Positions 18,664 through 29,313 of a stretch of DNA of 64,000 nt are shown in pieces. The DNA lies in contig BCAA01000008.1 of NCBI GenBank assembly GCA_001305115.1, positions 62,001 through 126,000 of the forward strand, given 5' to 3'. A model generated the notes under the pieces. It worked only from the letters and a program-made list of their open reading frames with translations, was not told the DNA's origin and did no database searches. The position numbers and the translations under genes are program-made. This DNA comes from Clostridia bacterium UC5.1-1E11 (GTDB taxonomy: Bacteria > Bacillota > Clostridia > Oscillospirales > Acutalibacteraceae). Each line of letters starts with the position of its first letter. The first letter of the stretch is position 1.

Positions 18664-19196
18664 AGCGAATTGTTTTGCTTGCGGGCAGTTCCCATACCGG
18701 AAAGACTGCATTGGCGCAACAAATATTGGAACGGTATGGCTATCCTTACCTGTCCATCGACCATCTGAAGATGGGGTTGATTCGAAGCGGGTATTGCTCT
18801 CTCACCCCAGAGAGTGATGACAAAGAATTGACTGCTTATTTATGGCCGGTCGTCCGAGAGATCATTAAGACCGCGATTGAAAACAGGCAACGTCTGGTGA
18901 TCGAAGGCTGTTATATCCCATTTGATTATCCGTGTTCTTTTGAAAAGGAATATCTCGATGAGATTCAATTTGTCTGCTTGTGTTTTCAACGATCCTACAT
19001 TGAAGAACACTTTGATGTCATACAAAGTTTCGCCAATGTCATAGAACAGCGCATCGATGATAGCGCCTGTACCAAGGAACAGCTTCTAAGAGAAAATGAA
19101 GAAAATCTTCGCCTTTGTCAAAAGTTTGGCCGTTCGTACCTTCTTCTCAAAGAACCGTATTCGATTGATCTGGATCTGCTAGAAGGGACCATATAA
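18660..19196 (+). CDS. P-loop NTPase, small-molecule kinase-like
   Basis: 178 residues opening MKRIVLLAGSSHTGKTALAQ, a Walker A motif in the GxxxxGKT form, then YLSIDHLKMGLIRSGY and LVIEGCYIPF. This layout resembles zeta-toxin/shikimate-kinase-like AAA_33 proteins that phosphorylate small molecules. No partner antitoxin is adjacent. The substrate is unknown. The ATG at 18660 overlaps the stop of the upstream reductase (ATGA) and has GGGAGG. Confidence 0.75.
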   Translation: MKRIVLLAGSSHTGKTALAQQILERYGYPYLSIDHLKMGLIRSGYCSLTPESDDKELTAYLWPVVREIIKTAIENRQRLVIEGCYIPFDYPCSFEKEYLDEIQFVCLCFQRSYIEEHFDVIQSFANVIEQRIDDSACTKEQLLRENEENLRLCQKFGRSYLLLKEPYSIDLDLLEGTI

Positions 19197-19200
19197 TTAG

Positions 19201-19239
19201 AAAACCGCTTGCCCGGATGCTCCGGGCAGGCGGTTTTTT
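19201..19239 (+). terminator. Intrinsic terminator
   Basis: AAAACCGC..TGCCCGG pairs with CCGGGCA..GCGGTTTT, with one bulge each side, ending in TTTTTT. It starts 5 bp after the kinase stop. Confidence 0.88.
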
Positions 19240-19269
19240 AATCCGTGTTTTCCGTAAGGCGTCTAGGCC

Positions 19270-19551
19270 CTAATAGGGAAAAATCATTTCTAGGACACAT
19301 AAAGCGAGAAAAAGAACAACTGGCGTCGCATAATAGAGGTATTTTTGGGGCCTAGTAGATGTCCTGCCTCTTTTATAACAGAAACAGGCCACGGGAATAG
19401 TAAGATTCGCAAACATCAGAATCCACCAGGCAGTCAAAATGCCTTCGGATGCGCCTGCAATTTTTAAAAGCCTTTCCCCCAGGAAAGGGAAGATGACGCT
19501 GGCAAACCGATAGACATCCCATAAGACAGCGCGCTTGTCCATCTTGTCCAT
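19270..19551 (-). CDS. Small membrane protein of unknown function
   Basis: 93 residues with two or three hydrophobic segments (GILTAWWILMFANLTIPVAC and YYATPVVLFLALCVLEMIF) and a basic loop between them. No family recognised. It probably shares a transcript with the anchored protein 19572-20059, from which it is separated by about 20 bp. Confidence 0.62.
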   Translation of the reverse strand: MDKMDKRAVLWDVYRFASVIFPFLGERLLKIAGASEGILTAWWILMFANLTIPVACFCYKRGRTSTRPQKYLYYATPVVLFLALCVLEMIFPY

Positions 19552-19571
19552 AGGACTCCCTCCATAATCGT

Positions 19572-20059
19572 TTATGCTTCAAAATTTTCCGGCATACTCC
19601 ACAATTGTGGACCCTCGTACACAGCTGTATATGGGTGGCCAAGCAAAGGAGAATTGTCTCCATCCTCATAAAGATAGAGGGTGTAGGTTGTTCTCCAATA
19701 TGCAAATTTTCCGTTTATGGAAACCTCTTCGTAATATCGAGTAAAGTTCCCATAGACGGTTTGTGCTCCGCCTTGTATGAAATAAAAGACAGAATCGGCC
19801 AGTATGGTTGCAGATACGGAGTGAACCCCTAAACCGACGAATACGGATGTTAAATCTTTCAATGTAGGGCGGCCCCGTCGATATAAACGCCTTCCAAAGT
19901 GCCGCTAGGTCCCCGCCAACCTTTTGTTGTTTCTTCTTTTGCAACGGAGAAAGGAGTCTTTAAAGATATGGAAGGAATCTGGTTGGTCGTCGGACGATCT
20001 TCGATTGTTATGGAAAATATCACAGAGTTCCCAATTCGTAATAGGGAGAATATCAACAA
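19572..20059 (-). CDS. Membrane-anchored protein of unknown function, frameshifted
   Basis: An N-terminal hydrophobic anchor (MLIFSLLRIGNSVIF) is followed by an extracellular-type domain. The AA at 19861-19862 lacks one base. Restoring it joins GVYIDGAALH to LKDLTSVFVGLGVHSVSATI and yields about 162 residues ending in GPQLWSMPENFEA. An upstream ATG at 20130 could extend the start if a second small indel near 20107 is assumed; I regard that as possible but unproven. No family recognised. Confidence 0.6.
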
Positions 20060-20445
20060 AAATAAAATGATTAAGAGATACCCTGGTTTTAAATAATTTA
20101 ATTCCTATCTTTAAAATGATCGTTTTTCATTTTACTTATGTTTTGTCACGAAGAATGACTTCGTCCAATCTGGGCGCATTTTTTGATCGAAAATCTATTG
20201 GAATCACCTCGTTGCAATTTTCTAATTTCAGTATATAAATCAAGCTAAAAATAATCAATAGAAATTTTAAATATTATTGAGTAAATAAATGATTTTCTAA
20301 AATAAAAATTTCCCTCGCCTGTACAGCAGGTGAGGGAAAAATGAAACGAGATACAACTGGCTGGAATTTATTATGCCCAAAATTGAGGAAGTAACAGTCC
20401 AACAAGGAATCCCTTTTATGAAGCGGACGATTATAAAAACCCTTT
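20060..20445. other. AT-rich spacer with one terminator
   Basis: Apart from the hairpin at 20309-20340 I see no gene here. The stretch is strongly AT-rich. Confidence 0.5.
20309..20340. terminator. Hairpin terminator
   Basis: TTTCCCTCGCCTG pairs with CAGGTGAGGGAAA through one G-T wobble. It is flanked by A/T runs on both sides, so it can work in both directions. It lies about 105 bp beyond the permease stop. Confidence 0.7.
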
Positions 20446-21263
20446 CTATCTCTTAGGCCTCCATTTTTTACGCCGTTCTTGTAGCGCAGCACGCATGCGC
20501 GCCAAAGACTCGTTGGCGCGGAGAGACTTCATGGTTGGGAAGGCGTTCATCAGGCGGCGATGGAGAAGCTTGCTGTTTTGTTCCAGGGCAGCCTGCTTTT
20601 GACGCAATTTTTCCAGATACTCCGTGTACGGTTTTCTGTCGGCTGACAACCGGCTTTCAATGGCAAGTTCCATATTCCGCTTCTTTTCCTCCAGAAGCAC
20701 ATGGCTCTTTTCGCGGATCTCATCAAGCACTTTCTGCAATTCGGCCATTTTTTTGTTGAAATCCAAGATGGTATGTACGGTTACAATGGTGTCCCCGATG
20801 AAATAGACGGCCAATCCAGCTGCGAGAAACGGTATTAAGAAGGAAGGGATTCTCTCAAGTATATTCATCACAAAAGGGTGAACCACCCGCATGACAACGA
20901 CGCCCATTACACCAAAGATGAGCGAATTGCCAAGGCAGACACGTCCGTGTATATTCCACCGCCGGTGGGAGTAGTCCCACCATTTGGCATGGAAAAGCTT
21001 TTCCATCGCAAAGCCGGTGAAGTATTCCAAGATGCTGGTGAGGAATAGCGAAGCGAGATAGAGAACAATGATATTGGCAGAAAAAGGCGCCAATAGCTTG
21101 ATAATTAACAGTGCACCTACTCCATAGATTGGACAGAACGGCCCGTTTAAAAACCGCGGTTGATAAACTTTTTGGCTTGAATGGAACAACATGTACTTTC
21201 ACAGATCCATCCCAGCAGGCTATATACCGCAAATAACAAAATGCATTCGGCCCAATGCGGCAC
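20446..21263 (-). CDS. CmpB-like putative ABC-type permease (PF06541-like) with a C-terminal coiled coil, frameshifted
   Basis: The family start ECILLFAVYSLLGWICEST followed by the signature RGFLNGPFCPIYGVGALL is present once one base is restored in the five-A run 21149-21153. Four membrane segments (to about residue 150) are followed by a charged coiled coil (MAELQKVLDEIREKSHVLLE) and a very basic tail. Start is GTG 21263, with AAGGGGGG just upstream; no ATG fits. The family is common in Clostridia and is annotated as a putative ABC transporter permease without proof. Confidence 0.8.
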
Positions 21264-21321
21264 AAAATCCCCCCTTATCCATTTTTATAACCTTTATCAT
21301 ACGCTTATCCGGCAAAATTTG

Positions 21322-22679
21322 TCAACAGACTGTTCGCAGCAGGGTCAAAAGGTAGTAAAGCAGGGCTGCACTGACCGCAGGAGTTAAAATCCATCCAATA
21401 ATATCCACATCCACACGAGCAACTTTTAAGAGGCGGCTGATACTGAGGGAAGCGTTGAAAATTTCGCTTAAAAAGAGGATGAAGATATAGGCTTTCACGC
21501 CAAACAGAGGAAGTAAAACCGCAATCAAAATCACGCGCATAATGGAATCGATAAAATTGTATCGGAAGGAATAGGCCTGCTGGTCCAGCCCTTTGAGCAT
21601 GCCGTCGACGATGCTATCCACATACATTAAAGGAATAATCGGCGCCATGATGCGCAAAAAGGCGCCGGCCTGTTGACTTCCATAAAATAGCTCGCCCAAG
21701 TCCTCCGCATAGACGATCAATACCGACGTAATTAAAAAGGAAAAAAGCAATGTAAATCGGAATGCTCGCGAGGCGGAATGTTCAATCGCCTGATGTTTGC
21801 CACGCGCATTTGCCTCAGCAAGCTCGGGGATTAGGAGCGAGGATAATGAGGTCAGAAAGGATGAGGGAAACAGCAAGATGGGCATCACCATCCTTGAATG
21901 ATGCCATATTGCGAAAGTGCGACGTCCGATCCCGCTCCGTGATGTTTGAGCCCACGCGGGACCAATAGATTTTCTGTACTATTGAGAAAACTGCGGATAA
22001 AAGAACCGCTGAGCACTGGTACGGCGATGTGGCAGATCTGCCGGTAGCTGCCGGAATCATTGAAGCATTTTGGCGGCCGTTTTCGCGTCATAACACGGTA
22101 GGCCAAAAAGACGACCGCACAGGAGGCGACTTCTCCAGCGGTGGAACCAAGCATGAGTGCACTGAAGGGAGTAAAGATAAAAAAGAATCCTACAGTTGCG
22201 CCAATCGTGGTAAACTGTTCCAGCAGTTCTGCGATTGCTGGTATAACACTGTTGCGAATGGCCAGAAAATATCCTTTGAGGCAGGCGCAAATCGCCATAA
22301 AAGGAAGGCCCGGTGCGAGCAGCCGCAGGGGAAGCCCGCTGGAAAGGTCTAAAAAATGCTGTGCGAGAAAGTCCGAACCCACCCATAAGATAGCGGCAGC
22401 GGCAAAACTGACGCAGAGGGAAAACAGTAGGCAACGCCGGATACAGACCGGAGAGCCACGTCCTTCCGCGACCATACGTGTTACAGAGAGGCTTGCGCCG
22501 CTGGTACAGGTGGCGATTGCCAATGCAAAAATGGAAAAGGTGAGCTGATAAACGCCCATGCCCTGTGTGCCAATCTTGCCGAGAATATAGGCACGAAACC
22601 AAATATTGGAGAAGCGGAGTAGCAATGTGCCGCCTGTCAAAATCGCCGTATTGGCCAAAAATTTGGCCTGTTTCTTCAC
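21322..22679 (-). CDS. SpoVB/MurJ-like polysaccharide flippase (MOP superfamily), frameshifted
   Basis: About 452 residues after correction, with twelve or more membrane segments. It starts KKQAKFLANTAILTGGTLLL and carries ILGKIGTQGMGVYQLTFSIF and GLPLRLLAPGLPF, typical of clostridial stage V sporulation protein B. Members flip lipid-linked peptidoglycan or spore cortex precursors. The CC at 21892-21893 lacks one base; restoring it joins SQYGIIQG to MVMPILLFPSSF. The start is uncertain: GTG 22679 has GGGGG 7 nt upstream, while ATG 22715 has no site. Divergent from prmA. Confidence 0.82.
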
Positions 22680-22770
22680 GCGCACACCCCCATCCCGGAT
22701 TCCCGCCTTGTACATACCATGTATATTGGTATATAATTAAATTTATCATCAAAATTTTGGAGGACGTTTT

Positions 22771-23697
22771 ATGGATTGGACGGAAGTAACGGTATCGGTT
22801 GATGCAAAAGATGTCGACCGTGCAGGGGATATTGCACAGATGGTGGTGCCGTATGGCATCTATGTAGAGGATTATTCGCACCTGGAGGAAGAGGCCTGGG
22901 AGATCGCACACATTGACTTGATTGATGAAGATCTTTTGAAGAAGGACCGCACAAAGGCCCTGGTACATGTATACATCAGCCCGGAGGAAAATCCGGCAGA
23001 GGCCATCGCTTTTTTGAGCGAGCGGTATCATGCTGAAGGAATCACGCACACCATTTCTACAGCGGCCTGTGCGGAGGAGGATTGGATTCATAATTGGAAG
23101 AAATATTTTAAACCCATCCCGGTGGGAGAGAAACTGCTGATTCGTCCCAATTGGGAGAACGAATACGATGCACAGGGGCGTACCGTCCTGCATTTGGAGC
23201 CGGGTTTGGCGTTTGGGACGGGAACACATGAGACAACGCGCCTTTGTATGGAGCTGTTGGAACAGTTTGTGAAACCGGGCATGTCTGTGCTGGACGTAGG
23301 CTGTGGCAGCGGAATCTTATCCGTGGCAGCGCTCCTCCTGGGGGCAGAACGGGCGGTCGGCGTGGATATTGACGAACTTGCGGTCAAAACAGCTATTCAA
23401 AATGCCGGGCTGAACCATGTCGAGGAGCGTTTTACTGCGCTATGCGGAAACCTGACCGAGCGTGTTCAAGGGACTTATCATATTGTCGTAGCCAACATTG
23501 TGGCAGACATTATTATCTCCCTTACAGAGGATGTTTCAAGATTTCTGGCTCCTGGCGCCGTATATCTGATGAGTGGAATCATTGATACCCGGGAGAAGGA
23601 TGTATTGGATGCACTGAAAGGACGCTTTGAGGTGATTGCACGCAGGGAAGAGAAAGGCTGGATTGCTTTGGCGGCGAGGCCGCTCGTGTCGGCATAA
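22771..23697 (+). CDS. prmA: Ribosomal protein L11 methyltransferase
   Basis: 308 residues, normal length. SAM motif I is VLDVGCGSGILSVAALLLGA with GVDIDELAVKTA following. The PrmA signature IVVANIVADIIISL is present, and the N-terminal L11-binding domain occupies about residues 1-90. It trimethylates ribosomal protein L11. A GGAGG site precedes ATG 22771. Confidence 0.95.
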   Translation: MDWTEVTVSVDAKDVDRAGDIAQMVVPYGIYVEDYSHLEEEAWEIAHIDLIDEDLLKKDRTKALVHVYISPEENPAEAIAFLSERYHAEGITHTISTAACAEEDWIHNWKKYFKPIPVGEKLLIRPNWENEYDAQGRTVLHLEPGLAFGTGTHETTRLCMELLEQFVKPGMSVLDVGCGSGILSVAALLLGAERAVGVDIDELAVKTAIQNAGLNHVEERFTALCGNLTERVQGTYHIVVANIVADIIISLTEDVSRFLAPGAVYLMSGIIDTREKDVLDALKGRFEVIARREEKGWIALAARPLVSA

Positions 23698-23711
23698 AGA
23701 CGGGAAAACAG

Positions 23712-23845
23712 AGAGGGTGTCCCCAAACTACGAATCGTTGGATTCATAGGAAGGGGGCATCCTCTTTCTGTTTGAAAAAATATCTGCGTTTCTAAAAAAG
23801 AGGGGATCCTTCCGTCATTTCATGACTTGTGGGATGCCCTCTTTG
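23712..23845 (-). repeat. 135-bp hairpin-forming dispersed repeat, copy B
   Basis: This is the reverse complement of copy A (13435-13569) along nearly its full length, including the internal CAAGTCATGAAATGACGGAA and ATTCGTAG blocks. It starts 15 bp past the prmA stop and could act as its terminator. Confidence 0.8.
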
Positions 23846-23921
23846 GCGCTCAAGATTGTTTATATCGTATAAGTTGTCCAGCCTCATGCCGTTTTGCCGA
23901 ATGAAGCAGGGTATATGTGGG

Positions 23922-25046
23922 TTACTCCTGCTCGCGATAATTTCCTAAAAAAGAAAAGCGTGGCAGTTCATCGCTCAAAGCAGCAATCAGATTTAACGTG
24001 TGGCTTTCGTGGACATTGCCAGTAAAATCAAGGTAAAAGTCGTACTCAAAATTTTTCCCTGGAATGGGACGGCTCTCAATCTTGGTAAGATTCAAACCTG
24101 CTGCCGAAAAACGAGCCAAAACACCGTGTAGTGTACCGGTACGGTGTGGAAGAGAAAAACAAAGGCTGATCTTATTGGCCCCTTCGGGGATAAACAGATG
24201 CCGGTTGATAGCGATGAAACGGGTGCAGTTGTCGGCATTGTTCTGGATGTCCCTAGCCAAGATATGCAGGCCATATTCCTCCGCTGCTGATGCAGAACAG
24301 ATGGCTGCAGTGCCGGGATTGCGTTCTATGGCGACCTTTTGCGCCGCAGCGGCAGTTGCAGAGCAGGGGACCGTCTGTAAATGATGCTGAGCAATAAAGT
24401 TGGAACATTGGGCCAGGGGTTGAGGGTGCGAATAAGCCAGGCGGATATCTGAAACAGGGCACTCCTGCGCCGCTGCAAGACAATTATGGATGTGCAGTGT
24501 CTCCGCCGCAACAATATAAAAGCGATAGCGCAGAATCAAATCGTACACCTCGCTGACAGAACCGGCAGAGGAATTCTCGACTGGCAACACGCCCAGGTCT
24601 GCACGCCCATCTGCCACGGCGGCGAAGATGGCCGCAAAATTATCAAAGAAGAGCGGTTCAGCGTGGGGATACAGGCGCTGGACTGCTTCATGGGAAAACG
24701 ATCCGCTTACCCCTAGACAAGCGATATGCTCTGCACGGGAAGGCGCATATTCTGCCTCCTTCACAAGTTCCCGCAATGCAGCGCCACTACCGAGCAAATT
24801 GTGCTGGAGAGCGCGGCTCATATCCATCAGAGTGGCATACAGCATACGCGCTTCACCAGCATAGTTGCCAGCACGCTGGGCCATGCTGTCCAAAATTTTC
24901 TGTTCGCGGTCAGAATTTAGAACGGGAAGGTGCTGTTCCCGTTTAATCTCTGCCACCTGTTTTGCGCAGTCCATACGCTTCAAAAACAGCGGCAGCAATT
25001 GGCGGTCGATGGCGTCAATTTCCTTGCGGACTTCCTCCAACTTCAT
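23922..25046 (-). CDS. pheA: Bifunctional chorismate mutase / prephenate dehydratase
   Basis: 374 residues. An N-terminal AroQ-type chorismate mutase (EVRKEIDAIDRQLLPLFLKR) is joined to a prephenate dehydratase domain (from about 105; VLPVENSSAGSVSEVYDL and the catalytic TRF in NCTRFIAI) and a C-terminal ACT domain with ESRPIPGKNFEYDFYLDF for Phe feedback. It makes phenylpyruvate, the Phe precursor. ATG 25046 overlaps the aroC stop (ATGA) and has GGGAGG, so it is the coupled last gene of the aro operon. Confidence 0.95.
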   Translation of the reverse strand: MKLEEVRKEIDAIDRQLLPLFLKRMDCAKQVAEIKREQHLPVLNSDREQKILDSMAQRAGNYAGEARMLYATLMDMSRALQHNLLGSGAALRELVKEAEYAPSRAEHIACLGVSGSFSHEAVQRLYPHAEPLFFDNFAAIFAAVADGRADLGVLPVENSSAGSVSEVYDLILRYRFYIVAAETLHIHNCLAAAQECPVSDIRLAYSHPQPLAQCSNFIAQHHLQTVPCSATAAAAQKVAIERNPGTAAICSASAAEEYGLHILARDIQNNADNCTRFIAINRHLFIPEGANKISLCFSLPHRTGTLHGVLARFSAAGLNLTKIESRPIPGKNFEYDFYLDFTGNVHESHTLNLIAALSDELPRFSFLGNYREQE

Positions 25047-26154
25047 GTGCGCCACCTCCCTTCCGATTTGCCGCCGGAGAGAATTCCCTCAAAGTTTATC
25101 AGGGCAACTGCGGCGGCGGCTTCCACGACAGGCACTGCACGCGGAACAATGCAGGGATCGTGCCTTCCGTGTACGGAGAGAATCTGATTCTCTCCGGTCT
25201 GTAGATTTACACTTTGCTGGTTCTGGCTGATCGAGGCGGTTGGCTTAATACCCACGTGAAAAAGCAAGGGCATTCCCGTGGTGATTCCGCCAAGGATTCC
25301 GCCGGCATGATTGGTCGTTGTTTTCACCGTGCCGGCTGCAAAGTAGAAGGGGTCGTTATTTTGGCTACCCCGCAGCGCACAGGAGCCAAACCCATCGCCA
25401 AATTCAACCCCCTTGACCGCAGGGATACCGAACAGAATCGAGGAAAGAACGGGTTCGATTCCTCCGAACAGAGGGCCGCCGATTCCGGCCGGAAGGCCGG
25501 TGACCGCACATTCGACGATGCCGCCCACACTGTCCTGGGACATACGCGCTTCTTCAATCAAAGCAGCCATGGCCGTTTTTTGTCCGAATCAATTACGGGA
25601 AAATAAGCCGTGGATAATGTCCTCAAAAGCTCATCGGGAATGTCAACAGGGTTAAACAGGGTATCCTCGATCTGTGCGACAGAGGCCACGTGCCCTCCGA
25701 TATGGATGCCACGGCGCTCTAAAATTTGCCGGCAGACTGCACCGGCAAACACCAGCGGCGCTGTCAGACGGCCAGAAAAATGCCCGCCGCCGCGGATATC
25801 GTTGTACCCACGATAATGCAGATAAGCGGGATAATCGGAATGGCCAGGGCGCGGGACGTCCAGCAGATTGCCGTAATCCTGGGAGCGGGTATTGGTATTC
25901 TCAATCACGGCGCAGAGCGGTGCACCCGTTGTGGTATGGTTGAGAAGGCCGCTCATCACTTTTGGAAAGTCACTTTCCTTGCGCGGTGTGGCAGACTTGT
26001 CCTGCCCAGGGGCCCGGCGTTTCATCTGCGCAAGGACCGCATCAAAGTCGATCGGTTCTCCGGCGGGAAGGCCATCGATTACAACACCGATGGCGACGCC
26101 ATGGCTCTCGCCGAAGATGGATATTCGAACAATTTCACCCCAAGTTGACGACAT
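25043..26154 (-). CDS. aroC: Chorismate synthase, frameshifted
   Basis: 370 residues after correction. The FMN-dependent enzyme makes chorismate from EPSP. It shows FGESHGVAIGVVIDGLPAG, the HSDYPAYLHYRGYNDIRGGG block and a C-terminal RHDPCIVPRAVPVVEAAAAV. The six-T run 25576-25581 lacks one base; restoring it joins PVIDSDKK to TAMAALIEEARMSQDSVGG. AGGAGG precedes ATG 26154, which overlaps the aroA end by 20 bp. Confidence 0.95.
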
Positions 26155-27402
26155 CTGCTTTTCCTCCTAGTCGATTGTAATCTTCAAAAAAGGTGGGATA
26201 ACTCTTTCGGATACTCTCCGCGTCGGAAATGATAACAGGGCTATCCGCACGGAGCGCCGCGATGGAAAAAGCCATCACAATCCGATGGTCGTTGTAGCCG
26301 TTTACTTCTCCACCGTGCAACGTTTCCACTCCGTCGATCAACAGGCCGTCCGGAGTCTCCTGGACGGGAACGCCTAGCCGGCGAAGTCCGTCGGCCATAG
26401 CGGCGAGGCGGTCGCTCTCCTTGATACGCAGGCGCGCGGCATTATAGATACGTGTGCGTCCCTTTGCGAGCGCTGCAGTGACAGCCAGAATCGGCACAAG
26501 ATCGGGAATTTGAGAGGCATCGATTTCCATTCCGTATAGTTTTTTGAGTTTATACAAATGGTTTCACCATTCCAATGGCTTTCCGCTCCAAATGCATCAA
26601 AAAGCGACGCGGCAGCACGGTCGCCTTGTGTCGAATGGCGTTTCAGTCCTTCAATCGCAAGCGTCCCCCCCAGTGCACCTGCAGCCAGGAAAAATGCTGC
26701 TTGGGACCAGTCGCCCTCTACGGAAAAAGACCGTGCACGATAGCGCTGGCTACCAGGAATCCGCCATCCAAATTCGATTGGTTCCACTTGGATACCAAAC
26801 GCCTGCATAGCCTCCAAAGTCATATCCACATAGGCTGCACTCTCTAGAGGAGAGGAAAGACGTACGGTGCTTTCTTCGGGAAGCAGAGGGCATGCCAACA
26901 ACAAGCCTGTGATAAACTGTGAACTAATATTTCCTGGAAGTATAAATTCCCCTGAATTTAACGTGCCGTATATTGATAACGGAAGCCCCCCTTTTGTCCG
27001 GCAGGTCACTCCGTGCGCTGGGAGTAGGTCAAGATAAACGCCGATGGGCCGTTCTGGAAGCCGCCCGCGCCCAATAAAAGCCGTCTCTATGCCAAGGGCA
27101 GCGCAGACTGGAATGAGAAAGCGCAGGGTGGAGCCACTCTCCCCACAGTCGATCTGTGCTTGCTTTTTTGGGGGGTGGCCGCCGGTCACATGCCAGGTAT
27201 GCTGTTCTTCCCGAATGGTAGCTCCAAGGGCCTGCGCGGCCTCTGCGGTGACGCGAATATCATTGGAGATAGCGATCGGGGAGAGAATGCTGTCCCCAGC
27301 TGCCAAGGCAGCGCATAAGATGGCGCGGTGTGCCGCGCTTTTGGAACATGGAACGGTTACAGTCCCGCGCAGGGTGGAGGGGGAAACAATCACCTTACTC
27401 AT
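26135..27402 (-). CDS. aroA: 3-phosphoshikimate 1-carboxyvinyltransferase (EPSP synthase), frameshifted
   Basis: 422 residues after correction. Substrate motifs are CSKSAAHRAILCAAL, GESGSTLRFLIPVCAA, LRIKESDRLAAMADGLRRLG and NGYNDHRIVMAFSIAA. The six-T run 26540-26545 lacks one base; restoring it joins ICINSK to KLYGMEIDASQIPDLVP. Start ATG 27402 (MSKVIVSPSTLRG) overlaps the aroB stop; the longer upstream frame is not coding. The PCSKS start resembles the class II type, but herbicide class cannot be assigned with confidence. Confidence 0.95.
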
Positions 27403-28457
27403 TGCAACCCTCCGCCAAGGGGGCCAACTCACTGCGCGGTACCTTTTGCACAAAGCTCTGTCCAATCTCTTCCAGCAGAACAAGATTGATTGAGGAACCG
27501 ATACTCTTTTTGTCGGAAGCGGTCGCATCGACAATGTGTGAGAGCGGAAAATCGCTGTGCACCGGCAGATGGTATTTTTTCAGGATCGTGGCGATGGTGT
27601 CCGCTGTACCTGCTGCGGTCCATCCGGCTTTCTCGCCCAGGCGTGCCATCATAACCATACCGATGCCAACGGCTGCACCATGGGAAAGGCCTTCGTAATG
27701 ATTGAGTTTTTCCAAGGCGTGGCCAAAGGTATGGCCAAAGTTCAACAGCGCCCGTTCGCCGGTATCGAACTCATCGTGCTCGACCACGTTGCGTTTAATA
27801 TCGACACAACGGTAAATCACATCGTCCATAATTGGCTCGAGATCTTCCGTATGGGCGAGCAAGTCGAACAGTGCCCGGCTTTTGATGCATCCATACTTGA
27901 TGACTTCTCCCATGCCATCTGCAAAGAAGTGTGGCGGAAGGGTCTTGAGCGTATCCGGATCGATCAGAACGAAAGAAGGCTGCCAAAATGCGCCGACCAA
28001 GTTTTTTCCTTGTGGTAAATCTACGCCGGTTTTTCCTCCGACGGAAGAATCCACTTGGGACAGCAGGGTAGTTGGCACTTGGACAAAGGGGATGCCACGC
28101 AGGTAACTTGCCGCGGCGAAGCCTGCCATATCTCCGGTGACACCGCCCCCCTAGGGCAACCACAAAATCACTGCGGGTGATATGGGCCTGAGCCATATGG
28201 CCATAGATACCTTCGATGGTAGAAAGCCGCTTGGAGGGTTCTCCGGCAGGAAAGGCACAGCTAGTCACATCAAAGCCTGCGTTGCGCATAGAAGTGGAGA
28301 CGCGCTCAAGGTAGAGCGGTGCAACATGGGTATCCGTAACAATGACCGCTTTTGTGCCAGGGGGAAACAGCGATGCACATTCGGCGCCAATCCGATCCAG
28401 CGCACCGCGTTCGATTCGAATGGTATAACGTTTGGAGGTATTGACAGTCAGTTCCAT
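27395..28457 (-). CDS. aroB: 3-dehydroquinate synthase, frameshifted
   Basis: 353 residues after correction. The NAD-dependent metal enzyme closes DAHP to 3-dehydroquinate. Motifs: AVIVTDTHVAPLYL, GDMAGFAAASYLRGIPFVQV, PTTLLSQVDSSVGGKTGVD and the metal-ligand stretch LLNFGHTFGHALEKL. The six-C run 28146-28151 has one base too many; removing it gives FVVALGGGVTGDMAG. The ATG directly follows the tyrA stop. Confidence 0.95.
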
Positions 28458-29294
28458 TTATTCGCCAAGCCTTTCTTTGATGAGTCTGCCCTGGCGCAAC
28501 AGGTCGCGCAGGGTATCCGCATCGCGCTGCTTGACGGCGGCGCTGATGCGGGTGATGTTGTCGATTAAAATGTCCAATTCTTCGGTAAGGGCATCCGCGT
28601 TATCGAGGAATAGCTCTGTCCAAAGTGTTTCGTTGATCCGAGCTACGCGCGAGACATCGCGGTAGCTGCCCGCGGAAAACCCATTGTGCTGTGGGCAGCA
28701 AGGACTCATCACGTAGGCACAGGCCAACACGTGGGGCAACTGCGAGGTATAGGCGATCATAGTGTCGTGGTGTTCCGGTGTAGTGACCACCGTACCGCCG
28801 AAACCCAGTTCGATGGCAATTGCTTTCAGCGTGTCCACGGCACGTTGGGGCGCGCCACAAGGGACCAGAATGTAGCTGGCGCCGTCGAAGAGATCCGCCT
28901 CGCTGGATACAAATCCGTTTTGCTCTTTTCCCGCCATTGGATGCCCACCAACAAAGGAAAACCCAAATTGTTCTGCCAGCTTTGGCAGGTGAGCACAGAT
29001 CTCCCGTTTGATACCGCAGGTATCTGTGACAATGCAATGGGGGGGAATCTGTGCGCCATGTGCTTGTATAAAATCAATATCCGCCTGGGGATACAGACAG
29101 AGATAGAGGATGTCCGCCTCGCGCAGCTCTTGTTCTCCGGCAATGCGGTCAATTGCGCCGCATTTTAAAGCTGCATCCAGTACGGACGGGTCGCAGTCCA
29201 TCCCACTGACGGTGCACTCGCTGTATTTTTGGAAAGCCTTGGCCAAGGAACCGCCAATCAGGCCAAGGCCTACGATGACCACGTTCTTTTTCAT
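28458..29294 (-). CDS. tyrA: Prephenate dehydrogenase
   Basis: 278 residues with the NAD motif VGLGLIGGSLAKAFQKYS and the catalytic-site region GHPMAGKEQNGF, plus the helical C-terminal dimer domain. It converts prephenate to 4-hydroxyphenylpyruvate, the Tyr precursor. No ACT domain, so feedback may act elsewhere. Start ATG 29294 is chosen over 29360 because AGAGG lies upstream and the Rossmann strand begins here. A terminator-like hairpin lies just upstream. Confidence 0.93.
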   Translation of the reverse strand: MKKNVVIVGLGLIGGSLAKAFQKYSECTVSGMDCDPSVLDAALKCGAIDRIAGEQELREADILYLCLYPQADIDFIQAHGAQIPPHCIVTDTCGIKREICAHLPKLAEQFGFSFVGGHPMAGKEQNGFVSSEADLFDGASYILVPCGAPQRAVDTLKAIAIELGFGGTVVTTPEHHDTMIAYTSQLPHVLACAYVMSPCCPQHNGFSAGSYRDVSRVARINETLWTELFLDNADALTEELDILIDNITRISAAVKQRDADTLRDLLRQGRLIKERLGE

Positions 29295-29313
29295 ATCATG
29301 CCTCTTTCCGCAA

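Noticed and set aside
22057-23229. Minus-strand open frame of 390 codons
   Set aside because: Overlaps prmA antisense and the SpoVB-like gene in another frame; both real genes are clear.
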